A DNA stretch of 64,000 nt, taken from Nocardioides okcheonensis (GTDB taxonomy: Bacteria > Actinomycetota > Actinomycetes > Propionibacteriales > Nocardioidaceae). The stretch covers positions 1,302,001-1,366,000 of the forward strand of contig NZ_CP087710.1 of NCBI RefSeq assembly GCF_020991065.1, written 5' to 3'. Under the pieces are notes generated by a model. It was not told where the DNA came from and did no database searches. It saw only the letters and a list, made by a program, of their open reading frames with translations. Position 1 is the stretch's first letter, and every line of letters starts with the position of its first letter. Below, in pieces: positions 53,142 through 62,731 of this stretch. The position numbers and the translations under genes are program-made.

Positions 53142-53854
53142 TGGCTGAGGCGGAACGGTGGCACCTCGTGGTGGCGGACGTCGACCACGAGGTCGTCGTC
53201 GAGCCCGCCGCGCTGACCCGGACGGTCGTGTGGTCGCGCGACGGCGTGGAGGTCGGCCGCAAGCGGACGTCCGACGAGAAGGTGGTCCTCGCCCCGGACG
53301 GCGCCGACGGCGCCGTGCGCGTGGTCTGCGGCCTGGTCGGGCCGGTGCGGCGGGTGACGCTGCACCGCTCGGAGGCCGAGGCGCACACCGGCCTCGGCGG
53401 CACCGACCTCGAGCCCGAGGCGGGGTCGCGGGCGGCGCGACGGGCCGAGTGGATCGGCGCGCACCCGCACCTGCACACGGCGCGGCAGACCGCGCTCGCC
53501 GCCGCCGGTGTCGCGGTGCCGGTCCTGCTGCTGTGGCTGCTCGCCCGGGTCCCGTGGCCCAGCGTCGACCTGCCGTCGGTCCCCTGGCCGGACCTGCCGT
53601 CCATCCCCTGGCCCGACCTGCCCGCGATCCCGTGGCCGGACGTCCAGCTGCCGTCGATCCCCTGGCCGGACCTCCCCGACCTCCCCGGCTGGGTGGAGCC
53701 GGTGCGCAAGCTCGCGCTGCCGGTGCTGATCGCGTTCGTCGTGGCGCGCGGCGAGGTCAGGCGCCGCCGGAGGGCCGAGGAGGCCCGCCGGGCCGACGAG
53801 GAGCGCCGCCGGAGCGCGGACGAGCAGGCAGCGGACGCGTCCGCCGACCGCTGA
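53141..53854 (+). CDS. Membrane protein with Pro/Trp repeats, probable TetR target
   Basis: A 237-residue protein. The N-terminal 90 residues form a beta-rich domain (WHLVVADVDHEVVVEPAALT). A membrane helix follows at about 120-138 (LAAAGVAVPVLLLWLLARV). Then comes a repeated unit of about seven residues, IPWPDLP or close variants, present five or six times (residues about 140-182). A second hydrophobic helix and a strongly charged RRRRAEEARR coiled tail end it. The repeat probably forms an extended extracytoplasmic or periplasmic stalk. No function assigned. ATG 53141 follows TAGTAT by 7 nt. Confidence 0.8.
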   Translation: MAEAERWHLVVADVDHEVVVEPAALTRTVVWSRDGVEVGRKRTSDEKVVLAPDGADGAVRVVCGLVGPVRRVTLHRSEAEAHTGLGGTDLEPEAGSRAARRAEWIGAHPHLHTARQTALAAAGVAVPVLLLWLLARVPWPSVDLPSVPWPDLPSIPWPDLPAIPWPDVQLPSIPWPDLPDLPGWVEPVRKLALPVLIAFVVARGEVRRRRRAEEARRADEERRRSADEQAADASADR

Positions 53855-53858
53855 GGGC

Positions 53859-54302
53859 CTACCAGGCGGTGAGGCCGACCCGGTCGTGCTCGCCGTCGGG
53901 CCACACCGCGCGGACCACCCCGGCGGCGGCCAGCGCCTTGCGGCAGCCGGGGCACGGCGGGTCGGTGATGTAGGCCGTCGCGCCCTTGGTGTCGCGGGTC
54001 GCGAACAGCAGCGCGTTGACCTCGGCGTGGATGGCGATGCAGAAGCCGGGTGCGCCGGGCCGGTCGTAGTCGCCGAGCCCGGGCACCTCGTCGTAGCCGA
54101 GCTGGCCGCGCGGGCAGGCGCCCGAGAGGCAGTCGTCCTCGCCGGGCGCGGCACCGTTGTAGCCGGTGGCGATGATCCGGTGGTCGATGGTGAGCACGGC
54201 CCCGACGCGACGGCGGGTGCACTTGGCGCGCGCGGCGACGGCGGTCGCGATGCCCAGGAAGTAGTCGTCCCAGCCCGGGACGGTCGGCAGGTCGGTGCTC
54301 AC
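53859..54302 (-). CDS. dCMP deaminase-family zinc enzyme
   Basis: A 147-residue cytidine/deoxycytidylate deaminase fold protein. Zinc site: HAEVNALLF (His and catalytic Glu) with PPCPGCRKAL (two Cys). TRRRVGAVLTIDHRIIATGYNGAAPGEDDC matches ComEB/dCMP deaminases; the zinc site is complete. It likely deaminates dCMP to dUMP. GTG 54302 overlaps the stop of the VOC gene by 4 bp, so translation is coupled. Confidence 0.9.
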   Translation of the reverse strand: MSTDLPTVPGWDDYFLGIATAVAARAKCTRRRVGAVLTIDHRIIATGYNGAAPGEDDCLSGACPRGQLGYDEVPGLGDYDRPGAPGFCIAIHAEVNALLFATRDTKGATAYITDPPCPGCRKALAAAGVVRAVWPDGEHDRVGLTAW

Positions 54303-54715
54303 GGGAGCACAGACTGCCCGATCTCGCCGGGGTTGACGGCCACTTCCCACCGGAAGCCGTCGGGGTCGGCGAAGTAGCCGGAGTAGCCGCCCCACTCGCG
54401 CTGCTCGGCGGCGAGCACCTCCGACGCCCCGGCGGCCCGGGCCTGCTCGAGCACGGTGTCGACGCCGTCGGTGGTGGCGAGGTTGTGCGACAGCGTGATC
54501 GGCGGCGTGCCGCCGCGCGTCGGCGCGTGCCCGACCTCGGCGACGAAGCCGGCCTCCGCCCACAGGCTCAGCACGACCTTGTCGGCGACGCGGAACATCA
54601 GCACCTCGCCCGTGACGTGCACCTCGGGCTCCCAGCCGAGCCCGTCGACGTAGAAGCGACGCGTGGCCTCGAGGTCGGTGACGACGAGGGTGACGAAGCT
54701 GACGCGCTGGTCCAC
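54299..54715 (-). CDS. VOC-family protein (glyoxalase/bleomycin resistance-like)
   Basis: A 138-residue protein with paired beta-alpha-beta-beta-beta modules: VSFVTLVVTDLEATRRFYVD at the N-terminus and GGYSGYFADPDGFRWEVAVN at the C-terminus, where the Glu is a usual metal ligand. Substrate unknown. GTG 54715 lies 1 bp after the stop of the GNAT gene. The three genes GNAT, VOC and deaminase form one tight operon. Confidence 0.88.
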   Translation of the reverse strand: MDQRVSFVTLVVTDLEATRRFYVDGLGWEPEVHVTGEVLMFRVADKVVLSLWAEAGFVAEVGHAPTRGGTPPITLSHNLATTDGVDTVLEQARAAGASEVLAAEQREWGGYSGYFADPDGFRWEVAVNPGEIGQSVLP

Positions 54716-54716
54716 G

Positions 54717-55463
54717 TCACTGCTCCCGGGCGGTCTCGGGCGGGCGGGCGGCCAGCCGGGTGCGCTGGCGGCCGGCGTCGTCGAAGTTGGCGTCGTCGAG
54801 CCAGTCGTCGAGCGCGCGCCGCACCCGCGGCCACTCGCGGTCGGTGATCGAGAACCAGTCGGTGTCGCGGTTGCGGCCCTTGTAGACCAGCGCGTTGCGG
54901 AACCGGCCCTCCCAGATGAAGCCGAGGCGGATCGCGGCGCGGCGCGAGGGCGCGTTGAGGCTGTCGCACTTCCACTCGTAGCGCCGGTAGCCGAGGTCGT
55001 CGAAGGCGTGGCGCAGCAGCAGCGCCATCGCCTCGGTGGCGGCGCGGCTGCGCTGGAGCTGGCGGCCGAGCAGGATGCCGCCGACCTCGACCGAGCCCAT
55101 CGCGGGGTCGATGCGCAGGTAGGAGCAGAAGCCCGCCGCGCGGCCGGTCTCGACGGGCACGATGGCGAACGACACGACGCCGGGCGCCGCGACCATGTCG
55201 TCGACGATGGCGGCGAGCTCGTCGCGCGTGCGCGGGCGCTCCCAGACGAAGTAGGTCCACAGCGCGTCGTCGGACTCCCGGCACAGCGCGGCGAACAGGT
55301 CGTCGACGTGCTGCGCCCTGATCGGCTCGAGCCGGACGCCCTTGCCCTCGAGCACCGTGTCCCGGGCCGGCGCGGTGGCGCCGTGCCAGTCGACGGCGCG
55401 TCCGATGCGCTGGCCGTGCGGGGTCTGGCGCTGCGCGCTCGGGAAGGGGAGGTTCACCGTCAC
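54717..55463 (-). CDS. GNAT-family N-acetyltransferase
   Basis: A 248-residue RimJ/RimL-type acetyltransferase. Typical features: GKGVRLEPIRAQHVDDLFAA, GSVEVGGILLGRQLQRSRAA with the acetyl-CoA-binding region, YRRYEWKCDSLNAPSRRAA and LGFIWEGRFRNALVYKGRNR. An extra N-terminal segment of about 35 residues precedes the fold. Probably acetylates an amine on a protein or small molecule. First gene of a coupled operon with a VOC protein and the deaminase. Confidence 0.88.
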   Translation of the reverse strand: MTVNLPFPSAQRQTPHGQRIGRAVDWHGATAPARDTVLEGKGVRLEPIRAQHVDDLFAALCRESDDALWTYFVWERPRTRDELAAIVDDMVAAPGVVSFAIVPVETGRAAGFCSYLRIDPAMGSVEVGGILLGRQLQRSRAATEAMALLLRHAFDDLGYRRYEWKCDSLNAPSRRAAIRLGFIWEGRFRNALVYKGRNRDTDWFSITDREWPRVRRALDDWLDDANFDDAGRQRTRLAARPPETAREQ

Positions 55464-55473
55464 GCCGGCAACC

Positions 55474-56694
55474 CTACGAGGAGCCGCTCCCGAGGCCGGC
55501 GAGCGCGTCCCGGATCGCCTCCATCCCGCGGTGCACCTCGTCGAACGAGGTGGACAGCGGCGAGAGCCCGACCCGCAGGCCGCCGGGGTCGCGGTAGTCG
55601 GGGATCACGTCGCGCTCCCACAGCGCCGCGACCACCTCCTTCATCCGCGGGTGGTGCAGCGTGACGTGTCCACCGCGGCGCTCGGGGTCGCGCGGCGAGG
55701 CGACGGTGACCCCGAGGTCGGCGAGCAGCTCGTCGGCCAGCTCGACGGCGTACGACGTGAGCGCGACGGACTTGGCGCGGACCGCGTCGATCCCTGCCTC
55801 GTCGACGAGCGCCACCATGTCGGCCATCGCGAGCATCGCGCTGATCGGCGGGGTGCCGGAGATGTAGCGGCGCACGCCGTCGGCGGGCGTGTAGCCCGGG
55901 CCCATGAGGAACGGGTCGGCGTGCCCCATCCACCCCTGGACCGGCTGGCGCAGGTGCTGGTGGCGGGTGGCGACGTAGCCGAAGGCGGGCGAGCCGGGGC
56001 CGCCGTTGAGGTACTTGTAGGTGCAGCCCACGGCGAGGTCGACGTCCCACGCGTCGAGCTCGGTCGGCACCGAGCCGGCGGAGTGGCACAGGTCCCACAG
56101 GACCAGGCCGCCCGCGTCGTGGACGACTCGGGTGATCGCCGGGACGTCGGCGAGGAAGCCCGAGCGGTACGCGACGTGGCACAGCACGACGAGCGCGGTC
56201 CGCTCCCCCACCACGGCGGCGACGGCCTCGGGCGACGGGCCGCCGGCGCGGTCGACCTCGAGCCAGCGGACGGTGAGCCCGCGCTCGGCGGCGATGCCCT
56301 CCACGAGGTACCGGTCGGTGGGGAAGCTGTCGTCGTCGATGACGATCTCGTCGCGGCCCCCGGGCGCTCCGTCGACCGCGGCGCGGATCAGCTTGTAGAG
56401 CAGGACCGTGGTGGAGTCGCCGACGAAGGTCTGGCCGGCCGCGGCGCCGAGGCACACGCGCGCGATCTCGTCGCCGAGCACCAGCGGCTGCTCGTACCAC
56501 CGCTCGTCCCAGCCGCGGATCAGCCGGCCGCCCCACTCGTCCTCGACGAACGAGCGGATCCGCTCGGCCGTGGCGCGCAGGGGCCGACCGAGCGAGTTGC
56601 CGTCGAAGTAGACGAGGTCGGAGGTGGCGCCGACGAAGCGGTCGCGGAGGTGGGCGAGCGGGTCGGCGGCGTCGAGGTCTGCTGCGGTCGTCAC
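55474..56694 (-). CDS. kynU: Kynureninase
   Basis: A 406-residue PLP enzyme that cleaves L-kynurenine to anthranilate and alanine. Seen: YFDGNSLGRPL, the WDERWYE segment, LWDLCHSAGSVPTEL with the PLP-contacting Asp, the PLP lysine near residue 230 in GCTYKYLNGGPGSPAF, and GWMGHADPF. No tryptophan dioxygenase or formamidase gene is near, so the rest of the pathway must be elsewhere or it has a catabolic or biosynthetic side role. GTG 56694 has TAGGTT 6 nt upstream (AACCTA, 56701-56706). Confidence 0.92.
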   Translation of the reverse strand: MTTAADLDAADPLAHLRDRFVGATSDLVYFDGNSLGRPLRATAERIRSFVEDEWGGRLIRGWDERWYEQPLVLGDEIARVCLGAAAGQTFVGDSTTVLLYKLIRAAVDGAPGGRDEIVIDDDSFPTDRYLVEGIAAERGLTVRWLEVDRAGGPSPEAVAAVVGERTALVVLCHVAYRSGFLADVPAITRVVHDAGGLVLWDLCHSAGSVPTELDAWDVDLAVGCTYKYLNGGPGSPAFGYVATRHQHLRQPVQGWMGHADPFLMGPGYTPADGVRRYISGTPPISAMLAMADMVALVDEAGIDAVRAKSVALTSYAVELADELLADLGVTVASPRDPERRGGHVTLHHPRMKEVVAALWERDVIPDYRDPGGLRVGLSPLSTSFDEVHRGMEAIRDALAGLGSGSS

Positions 56695-56710
56695 GACCGC
56701 AACCTACCGG

Positions 56711-58402
56711 TCAGCCGCAGACCGCGCCGTGGGCCGCCGACTGCACGACCTTGGCGTACTTGCCGAGCACGCCGCGGGTGTACTTCGGCGGCAGCGGCTC
56801 CCAGCCGTCCTTGCGGGCCTCCAGCTCGGCGGGGTCGACGTCGAGCGACAGCGTCCGGTGGGCGACGTCGAGGGTGATCGGGTCGCCGTCGCGGACGAAC
56901 GCGATCGGCCCGGCGTCGACGGCCTCGGGCGCGATGTGGCCGACGCAGAGGCCGGTGGTTCCGCCGGAGAACCGGCCGTCGGTGATCAGCAGGACGTCCT
57001 TGCCGAGCCCGGCGCCCTTGATCGCGCCGGTGATGGCGAGCATCTCGCGCATGCCGGGACCGCCCTTGGGGCCCTCGTAGCGGATGACCACGACGTCACC
57101 CGCGGTGATGGCGCCCGCGGCGAGCGCGTCGAGCGCCGCGCGCTCGCCGTCGAAGACCCGCGCGGTGCCGGTGAAGGTCGAGTCGTCGAAGCCGGCGCTC
57201 TTGACGACCGCGCCCTCGGGGGCCATCGAGCCCTTGAGGATGGTGAGGCCGCCGGTGGCGTGGATGGGGGCGTCGAGGTTGCGCAGGACGTCGCCGTCGA
57301 CGTGCTGGGGGGCGAGCGCCTCGAGGTTCTCGGCCATGGTGCGGCCGGTGACGGTCAGGGTGTCGCCGTGCATCAGGCCCGCGTCGAGCAGTGCCTTCAT
57401 CACCACCGGGATGCCGCCGATCTTGTCGACGTCGTTCATCACGTAGCGCCCGAACGGCTTCAGGTCGCCGATGTGCGGCACCTTCTCGCCGATCCGGTTG
57501 AAGTCGTCGAGGGTGAGGTCGACCTCGGCCTCGCGGGCGATCGCGAGCAGGTGGAGCACGGCGTTGGTGGAGCCGCCGAGCGCCATCACGACGGCGATCG
57601 CGTTCTCGAAGGCGGGCTTGGTCATGATCTGGCGGGCGGTGATGCCGTTGCGCAGCATCCCGACGACCGCCTCGCCGGAGCGGTGCGCGAACCCGTCGCG
57701 GCGCCGGTCGACGGCCGGCGGCGCCGCGGAGCCGGGCAGGCTCATGCCGAGCGCCTCGGCGACGCTGGCCATCGTGTTGGCGGTGTACATGCCGCCGCAC
57801 GCGCCCTCGCCGGGACAGATCGCCTTCTCGATGCGGGTCACCTCGTCCTCGGTGATCCGGCCGGCGAGGCACGCGCCGACCGCCTCGAAGGCGTCGATGA
57901 TCGTGACGTCCTGGCCATCGACCTGGCCGGGCATGATCGAGCCGGCGTAGAGGAAGACGCTGGCCAGGTCGAGCCGGGCCGCGGCCATCAGCATGCCGGG
58001 CAGCGACTTGTCGCAGCCGGCGAGCAGCACCGAGCCGTCGAGCCGCTCGGCCATCATCACGGTCTCGACCGAGTCGGCGATGACCTCCCGGCTGACCAGC
58101 GAGAAGTGCATCCCCTCGTGGCCCATCGAGATGCCGTCCGAGACCGAGATGGTGCCGAACTCGAGCGGGTAGCCGCCGGCGGCGTGCACGCCGTTCTTGA
58201 CCGCCTTGGCGAGCCGGTCGAGCGAGAGGTTGCAGGGCGTGATCTCGTTCCAGCTCGACGCGACGCCGATCTGCGGCTTCTCCCAGTCGTCGTCGCCCAT
58301 GCCCACCGCGCGGAGCATGCCGCGCGCGGCGGCCTTCTCGAGGCCGTCCGTGACGTCGCGGCTGCGGGGCTTGATGTCGGGTCCGTCGGCTGCATGGGTC
58401 AT
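56711..58402 (-). CDS. ilvD: Dihydroxyacid dehydratase
   Basis: A 563-residue iron-sulfur dehydratase that forms the 2-oxo acids of Val and Ile. Cluster cysteines: TPCNL near residue 57, GCDKSLPGM near 125 and [15 protein letters not shown] near 195. The C-terminal [12 protein letters not shown] and [20 protein letters not shown] motifs are intact. ATG 58402 is preceded by TAGCCT (plus strand AGGCTA 58409-58414) with a 6-nt spacer, so it looks leaderless and without an attenuator, unlike cimA and ilvB. kynU follows after a 16-bp gap. Confidence 0.97.
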   Translation of the reverse strand: MTHAADGPDIKPRSRDVTDGLEKAAARGMLRAVGMGDDDWEKPQIGVASSWNEITPCNLSLDRLAKAVKNGVHAAGGYPLEFGTISVSDGISMGHEGMHFSLVSREVIADSVETVMMAERLDGSVLLAGCDKSLPGMLMAAARLDLASVFLYAGSIMPGQVDGQDVTIIDAFEAVGACLAGRITEDEVTRIEKAICPGEGACGGMYTANTMASVAEALGMSLPGSAAPPAVDRRRDGFAHRSGEAVVGMLRNGITARQIMTKPAFENAIAVVMALGGSTNAVLHLLAIAREAEVDLTLDDFNRIGEKVPHIGDLKPFGRYVMNDVDKIGGIPVVMKALLDAGLMHGDTLTVTGRTMAENLEALAPQHVDGDVLRNLDAPIHATGGLTILKGSMAPEGAVVKSAGFDDSTFTGTARVFDGERAALDALAAGAITAGDVVVIRYEGPKGGPGMREMLAITGAIKGAGLGKDVLLITDGRFSGGTTGLCVGHIAPEAVDAGPIAFVRDGDPITLDVAHRTLSLDVDPAELEARKDGWEPLPPKYTRGVLGKYAKVVQSAAHGAVCG

Positions 58403-58474
58403 GGCTGCAGGCTAGTCCGCGCCCCGCCGCCGCCCGTACGACGTCTCACTCCCCGCCCGACCGGCCCGCCGCGC

Positions 58475-60154
58475 TCACGGGCGCTCGGTCTCGGTGCGGA
58501 TCGTCTCCCGCGACAGCTCCTCCGGACTGGTCCCGCGCAGCGCGCTGGTGGTCACCGTCGGGCTGTCGGCCGTCTGGTGGAGGCGCCGGTCGCCGTCGAC
58601 GATCGTGTAGGACCGCCGGGTGAACGCCGGGCGTCCCGGCTCCGACACCCGCTCGAGCGAGCGGAAGTCGACGTCGACCCGGTCGGGCTGGATGCGGGTG
58701 TTGACGTAGCCGCGCAGGTTGTTCCAGAACTTCAGGTGCGGGTTCTGGGCGAACCACGGGTGCACCCCGTCGGCGGAGTCCGCACCGTTGCCCCCGGAGG
58801 TGATCGAGCTGCACACCAGCTCGGTGCCGACCGACGGGGCATCGGGGTCGGCGTGGTCCAGCTTGATCTCCGAGGCCCAGTGGGTGTGGACGTCGCCGGT
58901 CAGCACGACGGGGTTGCGCACCCCTGCGTCCACCCATCCCTGGGTCACCCGCTGCCGGTTGGCGCGGTAGCCGTCCCACGCGTCCATGGACACGGTGAGG
59001 TCGGGCGTCGGCGTGGAGTCGCGCTGGGCGAAGAAGACCTGCTGGCCGAGCAGGTCCCAGCGGGCGGTCGAGGTGCGGAAGCCGTCCTGCAGCCACGCCT
59101 CCTGCTCGGCGCCCATCAGCGTCCGGGCCGGGTCGTCGGCGGCCGGGCAGTCGTCGTAGCCGTCGCCGCACGCCTGGTCGTCGCGGTACTGCCGGGTGTC
59201 GAGCACGTGGAAGGTCGCCAGCTGGCCCCAGTGGACCCGCCGGTAGAGCTGCATGTCGAGCCCGCGCGGGACCGAGGTGCGCCGCAGCGGCATGTTCTCC
59301 CAGTACGCCTGGAACGCCGCGACCCGCCGGGCGAGGAAGCCGGCCCCGGCCTCGGCCGGGTTCTCCGGCACCTCGTCCGCCCAGTTGTTGTCCAGCTCGT
59401 GGTCGTCCCACACGACGACCCAGGGAGCGGCCGCGTGGGCGGCCTGGAGGTCGGCGTCGGTCTTGTACTGCGCGTGCCGCTGGCGGTAGCCGGCCAGTGT
59501 CGTGGTCTCGGGACCCCGGTGGTCGCGCACGTTGCCGCCCGGCGCCGTGTAGTCGCCGGCGCGGTACTCGTACTGGTAGTCGCCCAGGTGCAGCACCAGG
59601 TCGGGGTGGTCCTCGGCGAGCCGGCGGTAGGCGGTGAAGAAGCCGTGCTCGAGCTGGGAGCACGACACGAAGCTCATCGCGAGCGCGGCGGGCGTGCGCC
59701 ACGGCTCGGGAGCCGTGAGCGCGCGGCCGACCGGAGAGACGTGCCGGCCGAGGCGGAAGCGGTACCAGTACTCGCGGCCCGGGCGCAGGCCGGCGACCTC
59801 GACGTGGACGGCGTGCGCGGCGTCCGGGACGGCCCGCACCCGGCCCGCCTGCTCGACCCGCCGGAAGCCGGGGTCGGTCGCGACCTGCCACGAGACGTCG
59901 TACCGGCGACCGGGCATGCCGCCGAGGCCGTCGTCGGCGAGCGGGTCGGGCGCGAGCCGGGTCCAGATGACGAAGCCGTCGGGCAGCGGGTCGCCGGACG
60001 CGACGCCGAGGGTGAACGGGTCCGAGCGCAGCGGGGGCGCGGCGTGCGCGCGGGTGTCCGGGAGGGCGAGGGAGGTCGCGCCGGCGACGGCGCCGGTGGC
60101 GGCCGCGGTCAGCGCGAGGGCGCGCCGGGAGACAGGAGTCCGAGAAAGTTCCAT
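58475..60154 (-). CDS. PhoD-like alkaline phosphatase with Tat signal
   Basis: A 559-residue exported phosphodiesterase/phosphatase of the PhoD type, using Fe3+ and Ca2+. A twin-arginine signal begins PVSRRALALTAAATGAVAGA and ends near AHAAPP. A PhoD N-terminal domain follows (FTLGVASGDPLPDGFVIWTR). Metal ligands are seen in FVSCSQLEHG, HLGDYQYEY, WDDHELDNNW and LTGDVHTHWASEI. Such enzymes release phosphate from teichoic acid or phospholipid esters under phosphate starvation; no PHO box was identified. ATG 60154 is used. Confidence 0.93.
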   Translation of the reverse strand: MELSRTPVSRRALALTAAATGAVAGATSLALPDTRAHAAPPLRSDPFTLGVASGDPLPDGFVIWTRLAPDPLADDGLGGMPGRRYDVSWQVATDPGFRRVEQAGRVRAVPDAAHAVHVEVAGLRPGREYWYRFRLGRHVSPVGRALTAPEPWRTPAALAMSFVSCSQLEHGFFTAYRRLAEDHPDLVLHLGDYQYEYRAGDYTAPGGNVRDHRGPETTTLAGYRQRHAQYKTDADLQAAHAAAPWVVVWDDHELDNNWADEVPENPAEAGAGFLARRVAAFQAYWENMPLRRTSVPRGLDMQLYRRVHWGQLATFHVLDTRQYRDDQACGDGYDDCPAADDPARTLMGAEQEAWLQDGFRTSTARWDLLGQQVFFAQRDSTPTPDLTVSMDAWDGYRANRQRVTQGWVDAGVRNPVVLTGDVHTHWASEIKLDHADPDAPSVGTELVCSSITSGGNGADSADGVHPWFAQNPHLKFWNNLRGYVNTRIQPDRVDVDFRSLERVSEPGRPAFTRRSYTIVDGDRRLHQTADSPTVTTSALRGTSPEELSRETIRTETERP

Positions 60155-60233
60155 GCCGGCAGTGGAGCCGCCCGCGGACAACCCCGTCCGGACGCGGGGT
60201 GAACGCTCGGCGACGGCTCGCCGTCGGGCCGGC

Positions 60234-60689
60234 TCAGCGTCGCTCGGCCTCGGCCTTGAGGGAGGCCAGGCCCTTCTCGAAGTCCCGGCCGACCGCCTTG
60301 TCGAAGAACAGCCGGCCCAGCAGCGACATCGCGGCGTTGCGCTCGCCCGTCATCGTCCAGGTGACCTCGGTGGCGTCACCGAGCGGTGTGAGCGCGAAGG
60401 TGGTGACGTTGGTGGCCCTGAACGGCTTGAGGAACTCGAGGTCGACCACGACGGAGGTCGGCGTGGAGCCGGTGACCTCCATCCGGCCCTCCCCCGCCTT
60501 CTTGTTGCCCGACCAGCGGTAGGTCGCGCCGACGCCGTGGTCGGGGCCGGAGTACTCGCGGTGCAGGGCGGGGTCGAGGCCCTCCCACGGCGACCACTTC
60601 TGCCACTCGCGGAAGTCGTCGACGAGCGCGTGGACCCGGACCGGGCCGGCCTCGACGCGGGTGGTGCGGGAGAGCGAGAAGCGAGCCAT
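60234..60689 (-). CDS. SRPBCC-family (polyketide cyclase-like) protein
   Basis: A 151-residue helix-grip protein. Recognisable segments: RVHALVDDFREWQKWSPWEG near the N-terminus, GATYRWSGNKKAGEGRMEV, and ATEVTWTMTGERN. It probably binds a hydrophobic ligand; many relatives lack known activity. ATG 60689 is preceded by TAGGGT (plus strand ACCCTA 60696-60701) with a 6-nt spacer, consistent with a leaderless start. Confidence 0.88.
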   Translation of the reverse strand: MARFSLSRTTRVEAGPVRVHALVDDFREWQKWSPWEGLDPALHREYSGPDHGVGATYRWSGNKKAGEGRMEVTGSTPTSVVVDLEFLKPFRATNVTTFALTPLGDATEVTWTMTGERNAAMSLLGRLFFDKAVGRDFEKGLASLKAEAERR

Positions 60690-60720
60690 GGCGGCACCCT
60701 AGACCCGGGACGCGGCGCCG

Positions 60721-61824
60721 TCAGTCGATCCGGGCCGCGCGGACGACCAGCACGTCGGGGAGGTCCTTGTGGACCTCGGCCCACGTGGCGCCCTCGTCGG
60801 GCGAGGCCCACACGCCGCCGTTGCGCCCGCCGAAGTAGAGCCCGGCCTGCTCGTGGTCGTCGGTGCACATCGCGTCGCGCATCACCGCGGTGAAGTAGCC
60901 GTCGGGCAGCGCCCCCTCGCCGAGCGGCTCCCACGACGCCCCCGCGTCGGTCGTGCGGAACACCCGCGCCTTCCCGTCGACCGGCCAGCGGGCGTCGGCG
61001 CCGGTGATCGGGAAGCTGTACGCCGTCTGCGCGCGGTGCGGGTGGGCCACCATCGCGAAGCCGAACTCGGTGGGCAGCCCGGGGGCGATGTCCTGCCAGG
61101 ACGCGCCACCGTCGTCGGAGCGGTAGACCCCGCCGTGGTTCTGCAGGTAGAGCCGCTCGGGGTCGGTGGCGTCGCGGGCGACCTTGTGCACGCACTGGCC
61201 GAACTCCGGGTAGCGGCGGTCGCCGGGGAAGAACTCGGCCTTCACGCCGGTGTTGGACGGCGCCCACGTGTCACCGCCGTCGGAGGTGACGTAGACGCCG
61301 CCGGTCGAGAGCGCGGCGAGCACCCGCGACGGGTCGCTCGGGTGTGGCAGGACGGTGTGGAACGCCTGCCCGCCGAAGCCCTCGTTCCACTCCGGTCGGT
61401 GCGGGTGGTCCCAGAGCCCGCGCACGAGGGAGAACGTCTCGCCGCGGTCGGTCGAGCGGAAGACCGCGCCGGGCTCGGTGCCGGCCCAGACGACGCCGTC
61501 GCCCCCGTCCGCGGACGGGCCGGGCTGCAGCTGCCACACGCGGGCCAGGGTGGCGCCGGCGTCCTCGGGGAAGCGGGCGGCGCCGTTGGGGGTCTCGTCC
61601 CAGGTGGCGCCGAGGTCGTCGGAGCGCCACACCTGCGGGCCGAGCCAGCTCGACGACGCGCCGGCCAGCAGCCGGGGCGCGTCAACGCGGGTGTCGAGCA
61701 TGACGGAGTAGACCTCCTCCATCGGGAAGTGCGGGCCCGTCCAGGACCACGCGGAGCGGCCCTCGTCGGAGGTCCCCAGCCACAGGCCCTTGCGGGTGCC
61801 GACCATCAGCAGCGTGCGTGACAT
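60721..61824 (-). CDS. BNR-repeat/YVTN-like beta-propeller protein
   Basis: A 367-residue protein with repeated Asp-box (SxDxGxTW) motifs: SDDLGATWDE, STDRGETFSL, TSDGGDTWAP, SDDGGASWQD, TTDAGASWEP and SPDEGATWAE. These mark a six-bladed propeller like sialidases and photosystem stability factors. No signal peptide is seen and no sialidase catalytic Arg triad was identified, so no enzyme activity is claimed. A Shine-Dalgarno GGAGAAG lies just before ATG 61824. Confidence 0.88.
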   Translation of the reverse strand: MSRTLLMVGTRKGLWLGTSDEGRSAWSWTGPHFPMEEVYSVMLDTRVDAPRLLAGASSSWLGPQVWRSDDLGATWDETPNGAARFPEDAGATLARVWQLQPGPSADGGDGVVWAGTEPGAVFRSTDRGETFSLVRGLWDHPHRPEWNEGFGGQAFHTVLPHPSDPSRVLAALSTGGVYVTSDGGDTWAPSNTGVKAEFFPGDRRYPEFGQCVHKVARDATDPERLYLQNHGGVYRSDDGGASWQDIAPGLPTEFGFAMVAHPHRAQTAYSFPITGADARWPVDGKARVFRTTDAGASWEPLGEGALPDGYFTAVMRDAMCTDDHEQAGLYFGGRNGGVWASPDEGATWAEVHKDLPDVLVVRAARID

Positions 61825-61864
61825 GACTTCTCCTCCTGGGCGTGGGCTCGACCGGCAGCGACGG

Positions 61865-62731
61865 TCACTGCAGCGTGCGGTTGCGGAAGACCTTGAGCGC
61901 GAGCGGCGCGATCACGGCCGTGATCGCGACCGTCCAGAGCACCGTGAAGAGCACCGGGTGCTGCATGGGCAGGTGCGAGTCGGCCGGCGCGGGCCCGGTG
62001 TTGCCCCACAGTTCGCGCACGGCCTGGACGAGCGCGGAGATCGGGTTCCACTCGGCGATCGCCCGCAGCACCGGGCTCATCGCCTCGGACGGCGCGAACG
62101 CGTTGGAGAGGAACGTCAGCGGGAACATCGTGGTGAACATGACGCCGTTGACCGCCTCGACCGACCGCATCGCCGAGCCGACGAGGATGCCGACCCAGAT
62201 CATCGCGAAGCCCCAGAGCAGCAGCAGGCCGTAGGCCGCGAGCGCCTCGAGGACCGACCCACGGATCCGCCAGCCGACGACCAGGCCGGTCAGCGACATC
62301 ACGATGATGCCGATGAAGGAGTGGGTGATGCTCGACATGCTGCGTCCGACGAGGATGGCGGCGGGGTTGATCGGCAGCGACCGGAACCGGTCGACGATCC
62401 CCTTGTCGATGTCGGCGGTGAGCCCGATGGCGACGATGAACGAGGCGAACGCGATGGTCTGGCCCATGATCCCGCCGAGCAGCCACTCGCGGTAGCCGGT
62501 GGTCGACGACACGGTGATCGCCCCGCCGAAGACGAAGGCGAAGAGCAGCACGAACATCACCGGCTGGATGGTGACGTCGAGCAGCATCTCCGGCATCCGC
62601 TTGATGTGGATCAGGTTGCGCCGGAAGATCGTGACCGACTGGTGCCACAGGGACGTGTGCCGGATCTCGGGCCGTTCGAGGGCGCCGTGGGTGTGGTGGC
62701 CGGTCCGGCTGGTCTCGTCGAGCTGGCTCAT
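61865..62731 (-). CDS. ABC-2 type transporter permease (DrrB-like)
   Basis: A 288-residue permease with six helices. Typical segments: FRRNLIHIKRMPEMLLDVTI, QPVMFVLLFAFVFGGAI, DIDKGIVDRFRSLPINPAAI and LTFLSNAFAPSEAMSPVLRA. The pattern matches daunorubicin-type DrrB exporters. It overlaps the ATPase gene by 4 bp. Probably exports a lipophilic compound or drug; substrate unknown. Confidence 0.92.
   Translation of the reverse strand: MSQLDETSRTGHHTHGALERPEIRHTSLWHQSVTIFRRNLIHIKRMPEMLLDVTIQPVMFVLLFAFVFGGAITVSSTTGYREWLLGGIMGQTIAFASFIVAIGLTADIDKGIVDRFRSLPINPAAILVGRSMSSITHSFIGIIVMSLTGLVVGWRIRGSVLEALAAYGLLLLWGFAMIWVGILVGSAMRSVEAVNGVMFTTMFPLTFLSNAFAPSEAMSPVLRAIAEWNPISALVQAVRELWGNTGPAPADSHLPMQHPVLFTVLWTVAITAVIAPLALKVFRNRTLQ

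Noticed and set aside
56624..60202. A 1192-codon plus-strand open frame opposite ilvD and the PhoD gene
   Set aside because: It is antisense to two genes with intact motifs. Such long frames are common in very GC-rich DNA, and its translation is a low-complexity Val/Glu/Arg/Gly/His string.
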